NCBI RefSeq assembly: GCF_910593725.1
Contig: NZ_OU343031.1
Span: 310,001 to 374,000, forward strand
DNA from: Candidatus Vallotiella hemipterorum
GTDB lineage: Bacteria > Pseudomonadota > Gammaproteobacteria > Burkholderiales > Burkholderiaceae
Reading direction: 5' to 3'
DNA length: 64,000 bases
Under the pieces are notes generated by a model. The model saw only the letters and a program-made list of their open reading frames with translations, did no database searches and was not told where the DNA came from. Below, in pieces: positions 30,942-41,367 of the stretch (position 1 is its first letter; each line of letters starts with the position of its first letter). Made by a program: the position numbers and the translations under genes.

Positions 30942-31337
30942 TAACAGGGGCGCTATTTCCCGGGAAATCATATCCACAGCGTCGTTCTAATATAATCATT
31001 GCTTATTTTTTATGTAAGGTTTCTCAGCGCTAAGCATCATCTTGAGTACTATTATCAACTCCTTAAGTATTTCGGTCCTCCTAGTCTTGTACCTAGTACA
31101 AGCAACACATAGAAAACGCACTACAGTGCAGACTAGTTTAGGTACCAATCGTAGTAGATACAATGGATGTGGCTTATCTTAAGCACTGGTAACTAATATC
31201 ATAGCGCCCCTCGGATATACCCCTCAATACGGCGTATTTGCGAGTCCTCTTATAAATATAATAAATACTTGCCTAACTTGGGAGGCGATACAATAGGAAT
31301 GTTTCGAGTCGAAATCTATACGATAACGGACTTTCAG
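30942..31337. other. Spacer between fabF and rpoE
   Basis: No gene is seen. A TTTCCCGGGAAA palindrome lies just after fabF (about 30957-30968), and a perfect seven-pair hairpin CTTGTAC/GTACAAG at 31086-31102. The rpoE promoter should lie here, but I see no clear sigma-E box. Confidence 0.45.
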
Positions 31338-31937
31338 GTGAGCGAAAAAGAAATCGACCAGGCATTAATTGAGCGCATACAGAAAGGTGATAAGGCTGCA
31401 TTTGGCCTCCTAGTCGCTAAATACCACCATAAAATTATGAGGCTGATTTCTCGGCTTGTACGCGACCCAGCAGAAGTTGAGGACGTCGCGCAAGAGACGT
31501 TTATCAGAGCATATCGTGCGCTTCCACAATTTCGAGGCGAGTCTGCGTTTTATACGTGGCTGTATAGGATCGCAGTTAATGCTGTAAAAAACTATCTTTC
31601 AGCGCAAGAGCGACATGCGCTAACGTTAACCAAAGTAGATATTGAGGAAGATAAAACTTCCTCTGACGCTACCCATCTTAGAGATGTCAACACCCCTGAA
31701 TCAGTGTTAATGAGCAAGCAGATCGCACAAACAATCAACACAGCTATAGCTGTATTACCTAGGAAATTGCAAATAGCAATCTCACTGCGCGAGATTGAAG
31801 GATTAAGCTACGAGGCAATTGCTGGGATGATGGGGTGCCCAATTGGCACCGTTCGATCTCGGATTTTCCGAGCTCGCGCAGCTATTTCGACAAGATTACG
31901 ACCATTAATAGATCACTCCGCAGGGAAACGATGGTAG
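31338..31937 (+). CDS. rpoE: RNA polymerase sigma-E factor
   Basis: An ECF sigma factor of the RpoE/AlgU class (199 residues). Region 2 shows the IRLISRLVRDPAEVEDVAQETF-type segment with RAYRALPQFRGESAFYTWLYRIA, and region 4 shows SLREIEGLSYEAIAGMMGCP followed by GTVRSRIFRAR. The GTG at 31338 gives the family start SEKEIDQ; the frame extends upstream to 31269 but those residues are not conserved. In relatives rseA, rseB and mucD follow. Here rseA is not recognisable, rseB is a relic and only mucD survives, so normal membrane-anchored control is probably gone. Confidence 0.95.
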   Translation: MSEKEIDQALIERIQKGDKAAFGLLVAKYHHKIMRLISRLVRDPAEVEDVAQETFIRAYRALPQFRGESAFYTWLYRIAVNAVKNYLSAQERHALTLTKVDIEEDKTSSDATHLRDVNTPESVLMSKQIAQTINTAIAVLPRKLQIAISLREIEGLSYEAIAGMMGCPIGTVRSRIFRARAAISTRLRPLIDHSAGKRW

Positions 31938-32331
31938 GATAAAAGGAATTTAGAGTCTACTAGGTGATTGCCTAAACTAGAGAGCATTTCAGGTCTATGC
32001 TTTAATACCTAAATTAGTCCGCAAGTAATGCGGCGCCTGCCGAACATATTTCTCTATTGTACCGGGTAGTAAACTACCGGAAAGCAGTAGATACGTAACA
32101 AGTGTACGTATATTGCATAAGCCTACAAATTTCTTATCAATGCTAGATGTGAAATGACGAGTCGCAATATATAAATAAAGCGGTGTGTTGTTTCTTGGGC
32201 AATAGTTAGATAACAATAATAATCCCGTATTCAAGAAAATTGCTTTTTAGGAATCCAGGCGGCTATAACGATACATCACATCGCGATTATTTTAGAGAGG
32301 AACCCCTACAGAACTACAGAAAGAAATTCTA
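31938..32331. other. Region where rseA and the start of rseB are expected
   Basis: No intact frame and no recognisable anti-sigma factor segment was found on the plus strand. The DNA probably holds fully decayed rseA and N-terminal rseB. Confidence 0.45.
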
Positions 32332-32610
32332 GAATTTCAAAAGGCGCAGGAACCACGTCGGCTGATAACTGAATCCGATCAATCTATCAGCATAGACTAT
32401 TACTGCTAATCAGGCAGTATTTTCTGATAGGATTTATATGATCTCAATTTTTGTTAAGCCATATGTGAATACAATTCCCGAGCGAAAACCTCCAGCGCTA
32501 GTCGGGCCATACATATCCCGGTCAAGAGTAATAGTAATTACTACCGTGTAAGACGGAGTGCCGATGATGACGCTTCGACGATTCATTTCTACTGTAGAAT
32601 ATAAGGCCTC
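32332..32610 (+). pseudogene. rseB: Relic of sigma-E regulatory protein RseB (MucB)
   Basis: Two frames carry the C-terminal third of RseB. The first (32332 on) reads EFQKAQEPRRLITES, like GFRKVRELRRPM. After a frameshift, the frame from 32408 reads NQAVFSDRIYMISIFVKPYV, like DQAVFSDGLAGISVFVEP. It continues through a stop to DGVPMMTLRRFISTVEYKA, like GEVPTATLQQFASAIEYKP. It lies directly before mucD, the expected place. A frameshift, an internal stop and the missing N-terminus make it non-functional. Confidence 0.8.
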
Positions 32611-32651
32611 GAGATCAAGGTCTCGCACGGTTTTTTCTTCTTGTCGACAAT

Positions 32652-34148
32652 ATGAGTATTTATCCGGTGCGCAGATTCCTGCTCGCGGTTGCTATAACCA
32701 TCTGTATTCCGCTGGTATACCTATGCGCGGCTGGTGCGCCATCCGCCTCTCATCTCCCAGATTTTACTGACCTAGTGGACAAAGTAGGTCCAGCGGTTAT
32801 TAATATTCGTACGGCAACGCATGCGCAACAACAGGGTTTAACGAGCCCACCCCTAGGACTAGATGACGGCGATATGTCCGAATTCTTTAGGCGTTTCTTT
32901 GGTATTCCACTGCCACAACAGCCAGGCAAACCAGATTCCCCTCGTGGGGGGGGCACCGGAGGTACAGTTGATCCATCAGATTCGGAGCAGAGCAGCGGCG
33001 TAGGATCTGGTTTTATTTTGTCGGCTGATGGCTATGTGATGACCAATGCACACGTGGTTCACGATGCGGATGCTATTTATGTAACCCTAACTGATAAACG
33101 TGAATTCAAGGCAAAATTGATCGGCGTTGATGAGCGTACAGACGTTGCACTTGTGAAGATTAATGCAAAAAATCTACCAACAGTGATGATCAGCGATTCT
33201 AATATGGTCCGAGTGGGGGAATGGGTTGTAGCAATTGGCTCTCCCTTTGGTCTAGAGAATACAGTTACTGCGGGTATTGTCAGTGCAAAAGGGCGTGATA
33301 CTGGTGATTATCTACCTTTTATTCAAACTGATGTTGCAGTTAATCCAGGCAATTCAGGCGGGCCCTTAATTAATATGAAGGGCGAGGTAATTGGCATCAA
33401 CTCTCAAATCTACAGCCGTACTGGCGGTTATATGGGAATCTCGTTTGCAATCCCGATCGATGAAGCAATACGAGTTGCAGACCAACTTAAGGTCAATGGA
33501 CGTGTCGTACGAGGTCGGATTGCAGTAGCGATTAGCGAGGTAACCAAGGAGGTGTCAGACTCGCTAGGTCTAGCTAAAGCGAGGGGCGCACTAGTATCTA
33601 GTATCGAGATAAATGGCCCAGCCGATAAAGCTGGTGTGCAGCCTGGAGATATTATCCTGAAGTTTAATGGGCGCAATGTAAGCACAGCAACAGACCTACC
33701 GCGGATGATTGGTGAAACTAAGCCAGGTATCCAAGTAACGTTAACTATCTGGCGTAAAGGTAAAATAAAAGATTTATTTGTTGTCGTAGCTGAGATGCAG
33801 CCGGATATAACGATGCAGGTCAAAACAGACCGGCGATCTCCTGAGAAAGAGCGTGAATTTAATCAGCTTGGGCTAGCGATCAGCGATCTGTCGCCGGAGC
33901 AACTTAAATCGATGCATCTAAAGGGGGGGGTGCAAATCGATGATGTGTATGGACCGGGGACTCGAACCGGGTTACAGCGAGGTGATATTATCTTGCGAAT
34001 CGGAGATATTGATGTTTTAAATACAAAACAATTTGAGTTGCTCGTGCAAAAACTCAAGCCTCAAAAAAGCATTGCTTTACTAGTGCGCCGCGGCGATAAC
34101 ACGCAGTTCATCCCAGTTAGGCCAAGAGCTGAGCCAGCTCAGAAATAA
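32652..34148 (+). CDS. mucD: Periplasmic DegP/MucD-type serine protease
   Basis: MucD is an HtrA-family protease of the envelope stress response. A Sec signal peptide (about residues 1-32, likely cleaved after APSA) precedes a trypsin-like domain with His134 (TNAHVVHD), Asp164 (TDVALVKI) and Ser235 (GNSGGPL). Two PDZ domains follow at about 283-370 and 395-485. Length (498 residues) is typical. Two runs of eight G occur inside the gene (32946-32953 and 33923-33930), which are slippage-prone. It is kept although its usual upstream regulators are lost. Confidence 0.95.
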   Translation: MSIYPVRRFLLAVAITICIPLVYLCAAGAPSASHLPDFTDLVDKVGPAVINIRTATHAQQQGLTSPPLGLDDGDMSEFFRRFFGIPLPQQPGKPDSPRGGGTGGTVDPSDSEQSSGVGSGFILSADGYVMTNAHVVHDADAIYVTLTDKREFKAKLIGVDERTDVALVKINAKNLPTVMISDSNMVRVGEWVVAIGSPFGLENTVTAGIVSAKGRDTGDYLPFIQTDVAVNPGNSGGPLINMKGEVIGINSQIYSRTGGYMGISFAIPIDEAIRVADQLKVNGRVVRGRIAVAISEVTKEVSDSLGLAKARGALVSSIEINGPADKAGVQPGDIILKFNGRNVSTATDLPRMIGETKPGIQVTLTIWRKGKIKDLFVVVAEMQPDITMQVKTDRRSPEKEREFNQLGLAISDLSPEQLKSMHLKGGVQIDDVYGPGTRTGLQRGDIILRIGDIDVLNTKQFELLVQKLKPQKSIALLVRRGDNTQFIPVRPRAEPAQK

Positions 34149-34192
34149 AGTCAATAATATCGGTTATGACCTGGAACTTATGACACTAGCAG

Positions 34193-34216
34193 TCGTGCTG
34201 TAATACAGCACGATCT
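34193..34216 (+). terminator. Likely terminator of mucD
   Basis: TCGTGCTG and CAGCACGA pair perfectly around the five-base loop TAATA, followed by TCTTT. The T tract is short, so efficiency is uncertain. Confidence 0.6.
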
Positions 34217-34228
34217 TTCGTAGCGCGC

Positions 34229-34277
34229 TACCTAAATACGAAATACAGGCACTTACCTAATATCTCGTATTTAGGTA
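34229..34277. other. Inverted repeat, 13 bp, 23-base loop
   Basis: TACCTAAATACGA and TCGTATTTAGGTA are exact complements. AAAA follows on the plus strand, so it might work as a terminator only on the opposite strand, if at all. Confidence 0.5.
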
Positions 34278-34569
34278 AAAGTAGCATAGCATAGCAGTAT
34301 ATGCTATTAGCATTGATGCTCGAGATTTATTGTTTTAGTCGAAGTGGGGTTAGGTAATATCTATATCGTTACTAGAAGGTATCGGGGTAGTCGCTACCGC
34401 TCTAACCTTTCTATATGACACAAGCAGTAGCTAGTGCCATGCTGGGTTATAGTGTGCTTATCCAGTATTAATGAGATATATTCTTATTAAAATGTGCAAA
34501 TCCTTGATTTTGCCACAACGCGTAATCTACTTTTGTTTACGCCTACTCCTTTTTATTGATCGTCATTAA

Positions 34570-36363
34570 ATGGGTGATACTCGTAATTTTGCGATCATTG
34601 CACACATCGATCATGGTAAATCAACGCTCGCTGACCGTATTATCCAGCTATGTGGCGGCTTGTCAGCTCGTGAAATAGAAACGCAGGTACTCGATTCGAT
34701 GGACCTGGAGCGGGAGCGTGGTATTACGATTAAAGCACAGACTGCCGCATTAACTTATCTATCTCGGGATGGTCGCATTTATAACCTGAATCTCATTGAC
34801 ACCCCCGGGCATGTTGACTTCTCCTATGAGGTTAGTCGTTCATTGTCTGCCTGTGAGGGTGCAATACTAGTCGTTGATGCAAGCCAAGGAGTTGAAGCGC
34901 AGACTGTTGCAAATTGTTATACCGCTATCGAGCTAGGTATTGAGGTCGTTCCGGTACTTAATAAGATCGATCTAGCGGCGGCTAACGTACATAATGCGAT
35001 CGCTGAAATTGAAGATGTGATTGGCATTTCTGCTGCAGACGCGGTTCAATGCAGTGCAAAAACTGGCCTAGGTGTGCAGGATGTACTAGAAGCGCTAATC
35101 GCTAGAGTACCACCGCCTATTGGCGATACACAGGCACGGCTGCAAGCGCTGATTATTGATTCGTGGTTCGATAATTACGTTGGTATTGTGATGCTAGTGC
35201 GTATTATAAATGGTGTGTTACACCCGAAAGATAAAATCCGGATGATGGCAACCGGCGCACAGTATCCGGTCGAGCGCGTCGGTGTATTTACACCTAAATC
35301 ACAAAACCGTAATATTCTCTCTGCTGGGGAGGTCGGATTTGTAATATCTGGTATTAAAGAGTTAACAGCTGCGAAGGTTGGGGACACAATTACCCATGCG
35401 ACACAGCCGGCAGATAAACCACTGCCAGGATTCAAGGAAGTTAAGCCCAAGGTGTTCGCCGGGCTATATCCAGTTCAAGCTAACCAGTACGACTCTCTGC
35501 GAGAGTCGCTCGAAAAACTTAAGCTCAATGATGCGTCTTTGCGATATGAACTTGAGGTCTCTCAAGCGCTCGGCTACGGCTTTCGATGTGGCTTTCTAGG
35601 CTTGTTACACATGGAAATTGTTCAAGAAAGACTCGAGCGAGAATTCAATATGAACTTGATTACGACGGCACCAACCGTTATTTATCAAGCGCTTATTAAA
35701 GATGGATCGATAGTAATAGTTGAAAATCCATCGAAGATGCCTGGGCCATCTAGAATTACTGAGATTCGTGAGCCGATTGTGACTATCAACCTATATATGC
35801 CGCAGGATTATGTCGGTGCAGTGATCAATCTATGTACAAGCAAACGTGGTAATCAGATTAACATGATATACCATGGTCGCCAGGTGAAGCTCACGTATGA
35901 AATACCGATGGCTGAGATTATTCTAGATTTTTTTGATCGTCTTAAGTCTATATCACGCGGCTATGCATCTATGGACTATGAGTTTAAAGAATATCGGGCA
36001 TCGGATGTGCTTAAAGTCGATATGCTTATCAACGGCGATACTGTTGATGCGTTATCAATGATTGTACATCGCTCTCAATCGCAGTCTCGTGGTCGGCAAG
36101 TAGCTGAAAAGATGCGCGAGATCATTCCGAGACAAATGTATGATGTTTCAATACAAGCGGTCGTCGGTTCGAATATTATTGCACGAGAAAATATTAAAGC
36201 GTTACGTAAAAACGTGCTAGCTAAGTGTTATGGTGGAGATATTACTCGGAAAAAAAAGTTACTTGAAAAGCAAAAGGAGGGCAAGAAAAGGATGAAACGG
36301 GTTGGTAGTATCGAGATTCCTCAAGAGGCATTTCTAGCTATCCTTAAAGTCGACGACAAATAA
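34570..36363 (+). CDS. lepA: Elongation factor 4
   Basis: LepA (EF4) is a ribosomal GTPase implicated in back-translocation and 30S biogenesis. The G domain has [25 protein letters not shown] and NKIDL. The LepA-specific C-terminal domain is present, with [20 protein letters not shown] and the terminal AFLAILKV. Length (597 residues) is exactly typical. It is followed after 19 bases by lepB, the classical lepA-lepB operon. No clear ribosome binding site precedes the ATG. Confidence 0.98.
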   Translation: MGDTRNFAIIAHIDHGKSTLADRIIQLCGGLSAREIETQVLDSMDLERERGITIKAQTAALTYLSRDGRIYNLNLIDTPGHVDFSYEVSRSLSACEGAILVVDASQGVEAQTVANCYTAIELGIEVVPVLNKIDLAAANVHNAIAEIEDVIGISAADAVQCSAKTGLGVQDVLEALIARVPPPIGDTQARLQALIIDSWFDNYVGIVMLVRIINGVLHPKDKIRMMATGAQYPVERVGVFTPKSQNRNILSAGEVGFVISGIKELTAAKVGDTITHATQPADKPLPGFKEVKPKVFAGLYPVQANQYDSLRESLEKLKLNDASLRYELEVSQALGYGFRCGFLGLLHMEIVQERLEREFNMNLITTAPTVIYQALIKDGSIVIVENPSKMPGPSRITEIREPIVTINLYMPQDYVGAVINLCTSKRGNQINMIYHGRQVKLTYEIPMAEIILDFFDRLKSISRGYASMDYEFKEYRASDVLKVDMLINGDTVDALSMIVHRSQSQSRGRQVAEKMREIIPRQMYDVSIQAVVGSNIIARENIKALRKNVLAKCYGGDITRKKKLLEKQKEGKKRMKRVGSIEIPQEAFLAILKVDDK

Positions 36364-36382
36364 ACCCAGGATAGAATCCTCC

Positions 36383-37294
36383 ATGAATTTTGCGCTGATC
36401 TTCTTCCTCTTAGTTGTATTAACTAGTATTGCATGGATAGCAGATAAACTAATTTTTCTACCTCGACGCCAGCGGGCTGCGAATGCAGTAATGTATACAT
36501 TCGATCAGCAGCAAGAGAAACTAGAGAAGCTTTTTATTAGCGAAAATGCTACTCGAGAGCGGGCAAGGCTTTGCGAAGAAACGCTGCGCCGGCCGTGGTG
36601 GCTTGAGTATTCAGCGAGCTTTTTTCCAGTGCTCTTAGTAGCATTCTTGCTGCGTTCATTTATAGTCGAACCATTTAAGATTCCGTCCGGTTCGATGTTG
36701 CCTACGCTGCTTGTCGGCGACTTTATTTTAGTTAATAAATATAACTACGGGATCCGCTTACCAATTATCGATAAAAAAATTACCCCTGGTCGAGATCCCC
36801 AGCGGGGCGACGTTGTGGTATTTCGATACCCCCCTCAAGAGTCAATCGCATATATCAAGCGCGTTATCGGATTACCTGGAGATATAGTCTCGTATCAGGA
36901 TAAGCGCCTCATGATTAATGGTAAGATGGTACCCAAGACGCCTATTTCAGATTATTTAGATAATAGCCCAATATCACTCGGGCAGACCCCTAAGTACGTG
37001 AAGCAGTATCTTGAAGCGCTTGGGCATAAGCGGCACGCGTTGTTAAACGATCCGGCTATACCCCCATTCTTAATTGAGACGGACGATTATCCTTATCGGA
37101 AAAATTGTTTTTATAACAGCCACGGTATGATTTGTAAGGTGCCACCTGGCCACTATTTTGTCATGGGCGATAATCGAGATAATAGTGCAGATAGTCGGTA
37201 TTGGGGTTTTGTACCTAACCGCAATCTTATTGGTCGCGCGTTTTGCATCTGGCTAAACTTTTCAAGTTTAAAGCGAATTGGCTTCTTCGAATAA
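36383..37294 (+). CDS. lepB: Signal peptidase I
   Basis: LepB removes Sec signal peptides at the outer face of the inner membrane. Two membrane segments (about residues 3-27 and 80-95) anchor it. The catalytic Ser104 (PSGSMLPTL) and Lys159 (YIKRVIGLPGD) form the dyad, and box E is GDNRDNSADSRYWGF. Length (303 residues) is normal for Burkholderia. Retention shows that the Sec export route, and thus an envelope, is still in use. Confidence 0.97.
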   Translation: MNFALIFFLLVVLTSIAWIADKLIFLPRRQRAANAVMYTFDQQQEKLEKLFISENATRERARLCEETLRRPWWLEYSASFFPVLLVAFLLRSFIVEPFKIPSGSMLPTLLVGDFILVNKYNYGIRLPIIDKKITPGRDPQRGDVVVFRYPPQESIAYIKRVIGLPGDIVSYQDKRLMINGKMVPKTPISDYLDNSPISLGQTPKYVKQYLEALGHKRHALLNDPAIPPFLIETDDYPYRKNCFYNSHGMICKVPPGHYFVMGDNRDNSADSRYWGFVPNRNLIGRAFCIWLNFSSLKRIGFFE

Positions 37295-37344
37295 AGTGAG
37301 ATAATTGCTCCGTTTAAGCTGTGGCCTGCGCTATACTTATATCT

Positions 37345-38448
37345 ATGTCCTTGTCACCGCTAGAAAGTCGGCTGCATTATAAATTTCGTAACACGGAATT
37401 ATTACAGCAGGCAATGACCCATCGAAGCTACAGTATCACGCATAATGAGCGACTTGAATTCCTTGGCGATTCTATTCTCAACTGCGTGGTAGCGGCTATT
37501 TTATTCAAACGTTTTATTAGACTCGACGAAGGCGATTTGTCTCGAATGCGGGCAAACTTAGTTAAGGAACAGTCGCTATACAGAATTGCTCAGACGCTAA
37601 ATATTTCAGAGGCATTGCGGCTCGGTGAAGGAGAATTCCGTAGCGGTGGATTCCGACGGCCATCAATCTTAGCAGACGCTTTTGAGGCATTGCTCGGCGC
37701 TATTTTTCTAGATGGAGGATTCTACCAAGTCCAATTGGTGATTCAGCGATTGTATGCTCCTATTTTAGATCAAATTGATCTGCATACCTTAGGTAAGGAC
37801 GCTAAAACGCTCTTGCAAGAGTATCTTCAAAGCAATAAGATTGCATTGCCGCGCTATGCGGTAATCGCGATTTCTGGCGCCGAACATAAGCAGCAGTTTG
37901 AGGTCGAGTGCGTAGTTCCTGAGCTCGATGTTCATATGTGCGGCACTGGTGTTAGTCGACGAGCTGCCGAGCAGACTGCTGCAAGTAAGGCGCTTAAAGA
38001 AGCAATAACGATAATAGCACGGCGCCCGCTCGGTAAGTTAAAGCAACCGAAGAAAGCAGAAAAATTCATCGCCAATTTAGCGCCTAATAACACACAGCCA
38101 AACGACTCTAGGCTAAACAGCGTATTTAATCCCCGCCCCGTGTTGAGCAGAAAGGCTAAGCGTCTGGAAAAGCTCGCCGAACAAGTCATGCAGGCAATGC
38201 AGCAGGCGAATTGTGATGATAAGTATGCAAGTGACGTTAAGAGTCTGAACGATGCCGAAGTTATGCACGTTACATATACTAATAAAAATCTCACTGCGGT
38301 TAAAACATTAGATGTCTTATTAAATACGGTAGCCCCAGCAATCCCCGTGACTACTGCGTTTAATACACCAACTAAACCCCTACGGGTACTCCATGAGACG
38401 CCTGACATAGAGTCGCATTTACCTCACAAGACTGATACTAGTACATAA
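37345..38448 (+). CDS. rnc: Ribonuclease III
   Basis: RNase III cuts double-stranded RNA in rRNA and mRNA processing. The signature [12 protein letters not shown] and the second acid site [16 protein letters not shown] are intact, followed by a dsRNA-binding domain (about 150-220). A C-terminal extension of about 140 residues, rich in Lys, Ala and Thr, follows; such tails are usual in Burkholderia RNase III and have no known function. The ATG at 37345 is chosen over an upstream GTG at 37321 because the family starts [14 protein letters not shown]. Confidence 0.96.
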   Translation: MSLSPLESRLHYKFRNTELLQQAMTHRSYSITHNERLEFLGDSILNCVVAAILFKRFIRLDEGDLSRMRANLVKEQSLYRIAQTLNISEALRLGEGEFRSGGFRRPSILADAFEALLGAIFLDGGFYQVQLVIQRLYAPILDQIDLHTLGKDAKTLLQEYLQSNKIALPRYAVIAISGAEHKQQFEVECVVPELDVHMCGTGVSRRAAEQTAASKALKEAITIIARRPLGKLKQPKKAEKFIANLAPNNTQPNDSRLNSVFNPRPVLSRKAKRLEKLAEQVMQAMQQANCDDKYASDVKSLNDAEVMHVTYTNKNLTAVKTLDVLLNTVAPAIPVTTAFNTPTKPLRVLHETPDIESHLPHKTDTST

Positions 38449-38575
38449 CTGCAGCCATTTAATTTTTTATCGTAATATAAGGTGATTGATTTCACCTTGA
38501 CTTTAAAATGGATCGCCATAAGCGCGTATTATATACGCATATTAGCAGCAGGTATTTCTTGTGGGTCCGCTTGCT

Positions 38576-39490
38576 ATGAATTTTACTCTTGAACCAACCG
38601 GTTTCCGCTGTGGCACTGTCGCAATTGTCGGGTGCCCAAATGTTGGAAAGTCAACGCTAATAAACGCTTTAGTTGGTCAAAAAATTAGTATTACCTCACG
38701 CAAAGCGCATACTACAAGGCACCGCATTATCGGTATTCGGACACTGGATAATGCACAATTTATCTTTAGTGACACCCCTGGTTTCCAGACTCAGGGTAGC
38801 CCGATACTAAACCACACGCTTATGTCGACACTGGCTTCGGTAGACATCGTATTATTTGTGATCGAGGCCGGCCGTTACGGTCTGAACGAGTGTCGAGTAC
38901 AACAATTAATCCCAAAGACAGCAAAAGTAATATTAATCGTGAATAAGCTTGATAAGCTTTCGGATAGAAGCGCACTGCTTGAATTCTTAAAAAGAACATC
39001 AACACTATGTATGTTCCCTGACATCATACCGATGAGCGCTAGGCGGATGGCAGATATCACGCGCCTATTAGCGATCCTGAAGTCATTCTTACCACTCGGT
39101 AAGTCTATTTATCATAAGAATGAACTAACTAACCACAGTGAGCGATTCTTGGCAGCAGAGATCCTACGGGAAAAAATATTCCGCTGGACTGGAGATGAAC
39201 TACCATACACAAGTACAGTACTAATCGATAAGTTCGAACAAAAAAATCGCCTACGTCGGGTTTTCGCGACAATTCTTGTCGATCGTAATAACCACAAGGC
39301 GATGATTATTGGGCAAAAAGGCAAAAAGCTAAAGCAGATTAACACTGAGGCTCGAATTAGTATGACAAAGCTCTTTAATGCCCCAGTGTATCTAGAGACA
39401 TTCGTTAAAATTAAGAGCGTCGGTATAGACATTAAAGCGAGATTAAACGCCCATGAGTACAAATGGGGTGCGGATGATTCATCTAGATGA
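38576..39490 (+). CDS. era: GTPase Era
   Basis: Era binds the 3' end of 16S rRNA during 30S maturation. G1 is [10 protein letters not shown]3 DTPGF, G4 NKLD; the KH domain ends with [23 protein letters not shown] and [11 protein letters not shown]. An upstream GTG at 38561 is possible; the ATG at 38576 is preferred. Its last bases overlap the upstream candidate start of recO, as expected for the rnc-era-recO operon. Length is 304 residues. Confidence 0.97.
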   Translation: MNFTLEPTGFRCGTVAIVGCPNVGKSTLINALVGQKISITSRKAHTTRHRIIGIRTLDNAQFIFSDTPGFQTQGSPILNHTLMSTLASVDIVLFVIEAGRYGLNECRVQQLIPKTAKVILIVNKLDKLSDRSALLEFLKRTSTLCMFPDIIPMSARRMADITRLLAILKSFLPLGKSIYHKNELTNHSERFLAAEILREKIFRWTGDELPYTSTVLIDKFEQKNRLRRVFATILVDRNNHKAMIIGQKGKKLKQINTEARISMTKLFNAPVYLETFVKIKSVGIDIKARLNAHEYKWGADDSSR

Positions 39491-40343
39491 ATCTAAACAA
39501 CCTCACTCCAGTGAAGCTCCTGATATTGTTCCGTTAGCCATGTCAGGTGACCCTGCACAAAAGTCGATGGAAAGTTGCAGCGTACTGACTCGTTTCCGTA
39601 CTACTGAGTCGTATTCGGATTATCGTATAGCCGAGCAGTTGGGCTTCGTATTGCACACCTATCCTTATCGAGAAACAAGTCTTATCATCGACGCATTCAC
39701 CCGCTCACATGGTCGTCTCGCACTCCTAGCGAAGGGAGCTAAAAGACCATATTCAGCCCTACGCGGCGTTCTGCAGACTTTCCAGCCGCTTGCGCTATCA
39801 TGGGCTGGAAAGTCTAAAATGCGGACGCTTACTAAGGCCGAATGGGTTGGCGGTATGCGCCCTCTCGCTAGCGATGCACTACTGTGTGGCTTTTATGTCA
39901 ACGAGTTGCTTGTTAGATTTTGTGCACAGGAAGATCCGCACATTGCGCTATTTGATCATTATTTGTTAACGTTAGCGAGGCTTGCACATCAAGAACCAGC
40001 TGTACAGGTATTACGTTCGTTCGAACTCCTCTTACTGCGTGAGACCGGCTTTGCCTCATCACTTGACAAGACCGTAACTAGACAAAGTGTTGTAACTGGC
40101 CGCTCATATGTATTTGATCCGGAGAAAGGTCTATGCGACGTAGAGATGCTTAAGACTCAGAAGAACGCATTTCGAGGGCCAGTTATTGCTGGACAAACGC
40201 TACTTGACATGGAGCGCGATGATTATTCAAGTGCGAAAACTATTGCGCAAAGCAAAGCCTTAATGCGTTTTTTATTGGATACTTATCTTGGTGATACGCC
40301 ACTTTCTACTCGCCATATCTTGATTGATCTTCAAAACCTATGA
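39453..40343 (+). CDS. recO: DNA repair protein RecO
   Basis: RecO helps load RecA on SSB-coated gaps. The OB-fold N-domain is recognisable from [26 protein letters not shown] and [19 protein letters not shown]; the C-part carries [14 protein letters not shown] and ends [12 protein letters not shown], near-identical to Burkholderia. The first 55 residues are poorly conserved, so the true start may lie later than 39453, for example at the ATG at 39474 or 39540. The stop overlaps the pdxJ start (ATGA). Its retention contrasts with the loss of uvrC. Confidence 0.93.
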   Translation: MSTNGVRMIHLDESKQPHSSEAPDIVPLAMSGDPAQKSMESCSVLTRFRTTESYSDYRIAEQLGFVLHTYPYRETSLIIDAFTRSHGRLALLAKGAKRPYSALRGVLQTFQPLALSWAGKSKMRTLTKAEWVGGMRPLASDALLCGFYVNELLVRFCAQEDPHIALFDHYLLTLARLAHQEPAVQVLRSFELLLLRETGFASSLDKTVTRQSVVTGRSYVFDPEKGLCDVEMLKTQKNAFRGPVIAGQTLLDMERDDYSSAKTIAQSKALMRFLLDTYLGDTPLSTRHILIDLQNL

Positions 40344-41092
40344 ATGTTTCTCCATTACTGCACCCCCCAATTCAATTAGGGGTTAACATCGATCATATTG
40401 CCACATTACGTAATGTGCGCGGCACCCTATACCCTGACCTGCTGCGCGCAGCGCTCCAAGCTGAAGCCGCTGGTGCAGATGCAATTACGCTGCATTTGCG
40501 CGAGGATCGTCGACATATCGTTGATGCCGATGTATACGCATTACGGCCCTTGCTTAAAACCCGCATGAATTTAGAGTGTGCATTAACTCGAGAAATGCTA
40601 GATATCGCCTGTGATGTACGCCCACATAACGTTTGCTTAGTACCGGAAAAGCGTGTCGAGTTGACTACTGAAAGTGGATTAGACGTAGTGACACACTTCA
40701 ATGCAGTGAAGTCAGCGTGCTGGCAGCTAGCAGATGTAGGCACACGGGTGTCACTATTTATTGATGCTGAGCCAGAACAGATTCAGGCAGCCCACGAAAG
40801 TGGTGTTCTGGTGATTGAGCTACATACCGGACGCTACGCCAATGCAGCCGATAACGTTCTTCGACAGCAAGAATTTGATCGGATTGCTATGGGCGTCGAC
40901 TTAGGGCAGTCTCTAGGCCTAAAAATTAATGCTGGCCATGGGTTACATTATACCAATGTACAGTCTATTGCTGCTCTTAATGGCATTACTGAGTTAAATA
41001 TTGGTCATGCTATTGTTGCGCACGCGGTCTTCACGGGATGGGAAAACGCTGTACATGAGATGAAGGCGATTATCACCAAGGCACGTGTGTAG
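40340..41092 (+). CDS. pdxJ: Pyridoxine 5'-phosphate synthase
   Basis: PdxJ condenses 3-amino-2-oxopropyl phosphate and deoxyxylulose phosphate to pyridoxine phosphate, in vitamin B6 synthesis. Conserved sites are [23 protein letters not shown], the Glu/His pair in IELHTGRYA, and [14 protein letters not shown] with [10 protein letters not shown]. Length (250 residues) is normal. It overlaps recO by four bases. In relatives acpS follows at once; here only a possible trace remains. Confidence 0.97.
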   Translation: MNVSPLLHPPIQLGVNIDHIATLRNVRGTLYPDLLRAALQAEAAGADAITLHLREDRRHIVDADVYALRPLLKTRMNLECALTREMLDIACDVRPHNVCLVPEKRVELTTESGLDVVTHFNAVKSACWQLADVGTRVSLFIDAEPEQIQAAHESGVLVIELHTGRYANAADNVLRQQEFDRIAMGVDLGQSLGLKINAGHGLHYTNVQSIAALNGITELNIGHAIVAHAVFTGWENAVHEMKAIITKARV

Positions 41093-41131
41093 ATAAAGTA
41101 TACCAAAGTCGCTCTGCAAAACATGACCTAT

Positions 41132-41350
41132 AAAGAACTAGCGAACATCACAACTCGCTTTCTGTATTGCCTGTGTGACTTGTTACCATATATGACGAAC
41201 CTCAAATAGCAGATAAGCGGATCTCTCACTCAATCTACGCATATCCGCATTAGAACATCCTAATTGTAAAGTATTTTTTTGTTATTTCGTTATCTATAAA
41301 CCATCTATCGATAGATGAGTCTCGGTGTTGCTATAGGCGCGCATATAACC
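41132..41350 (+). pseudogene. Possible relic of holo-ACP synthase acpS
   Basis: The space between pdxJ and nagZ (275 bases) is too short for acpS, which stands here in Burkholderia. A short frame at 41132-41164 reads KELANITTRF, like the GLAFLATRFAAKEA core of AcpS. About 150 bases later TIYR and GVAIGA faintly recall the C-terminal TISDE...YAVSFVIA. Spacing is close to the real gene. The match is short and could be chance. Confidence 0.25.
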
Positions 41351-41367
41351 GGTTCCAGGAACGTAAG

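Larger units (their letters stand above)
34149..34569. other. Spacer between mucD and lepA
   Basis: A small glutaredoxin-family gene often lies here in Burkholderia; I see no trace of its CxxC motif. The stretch contains the mucD terminator and a second inverted repeat. Confidence 0.5.

Noticed and set aside
33955-33976. tRNA T-arm-like string (GGGACTCGAACCGGG) on the plus strand
   Set aside because: It lies inside mucD and encodes the conserved GPGTRTGL part of the second PDZ domain; no other tRNA arms surround it.
37932-38408. 158-codon frame antisense to the rnc C-terminal extension
   Set aside because: It is a shadow of the real rnc frame; the translation shows no family features.
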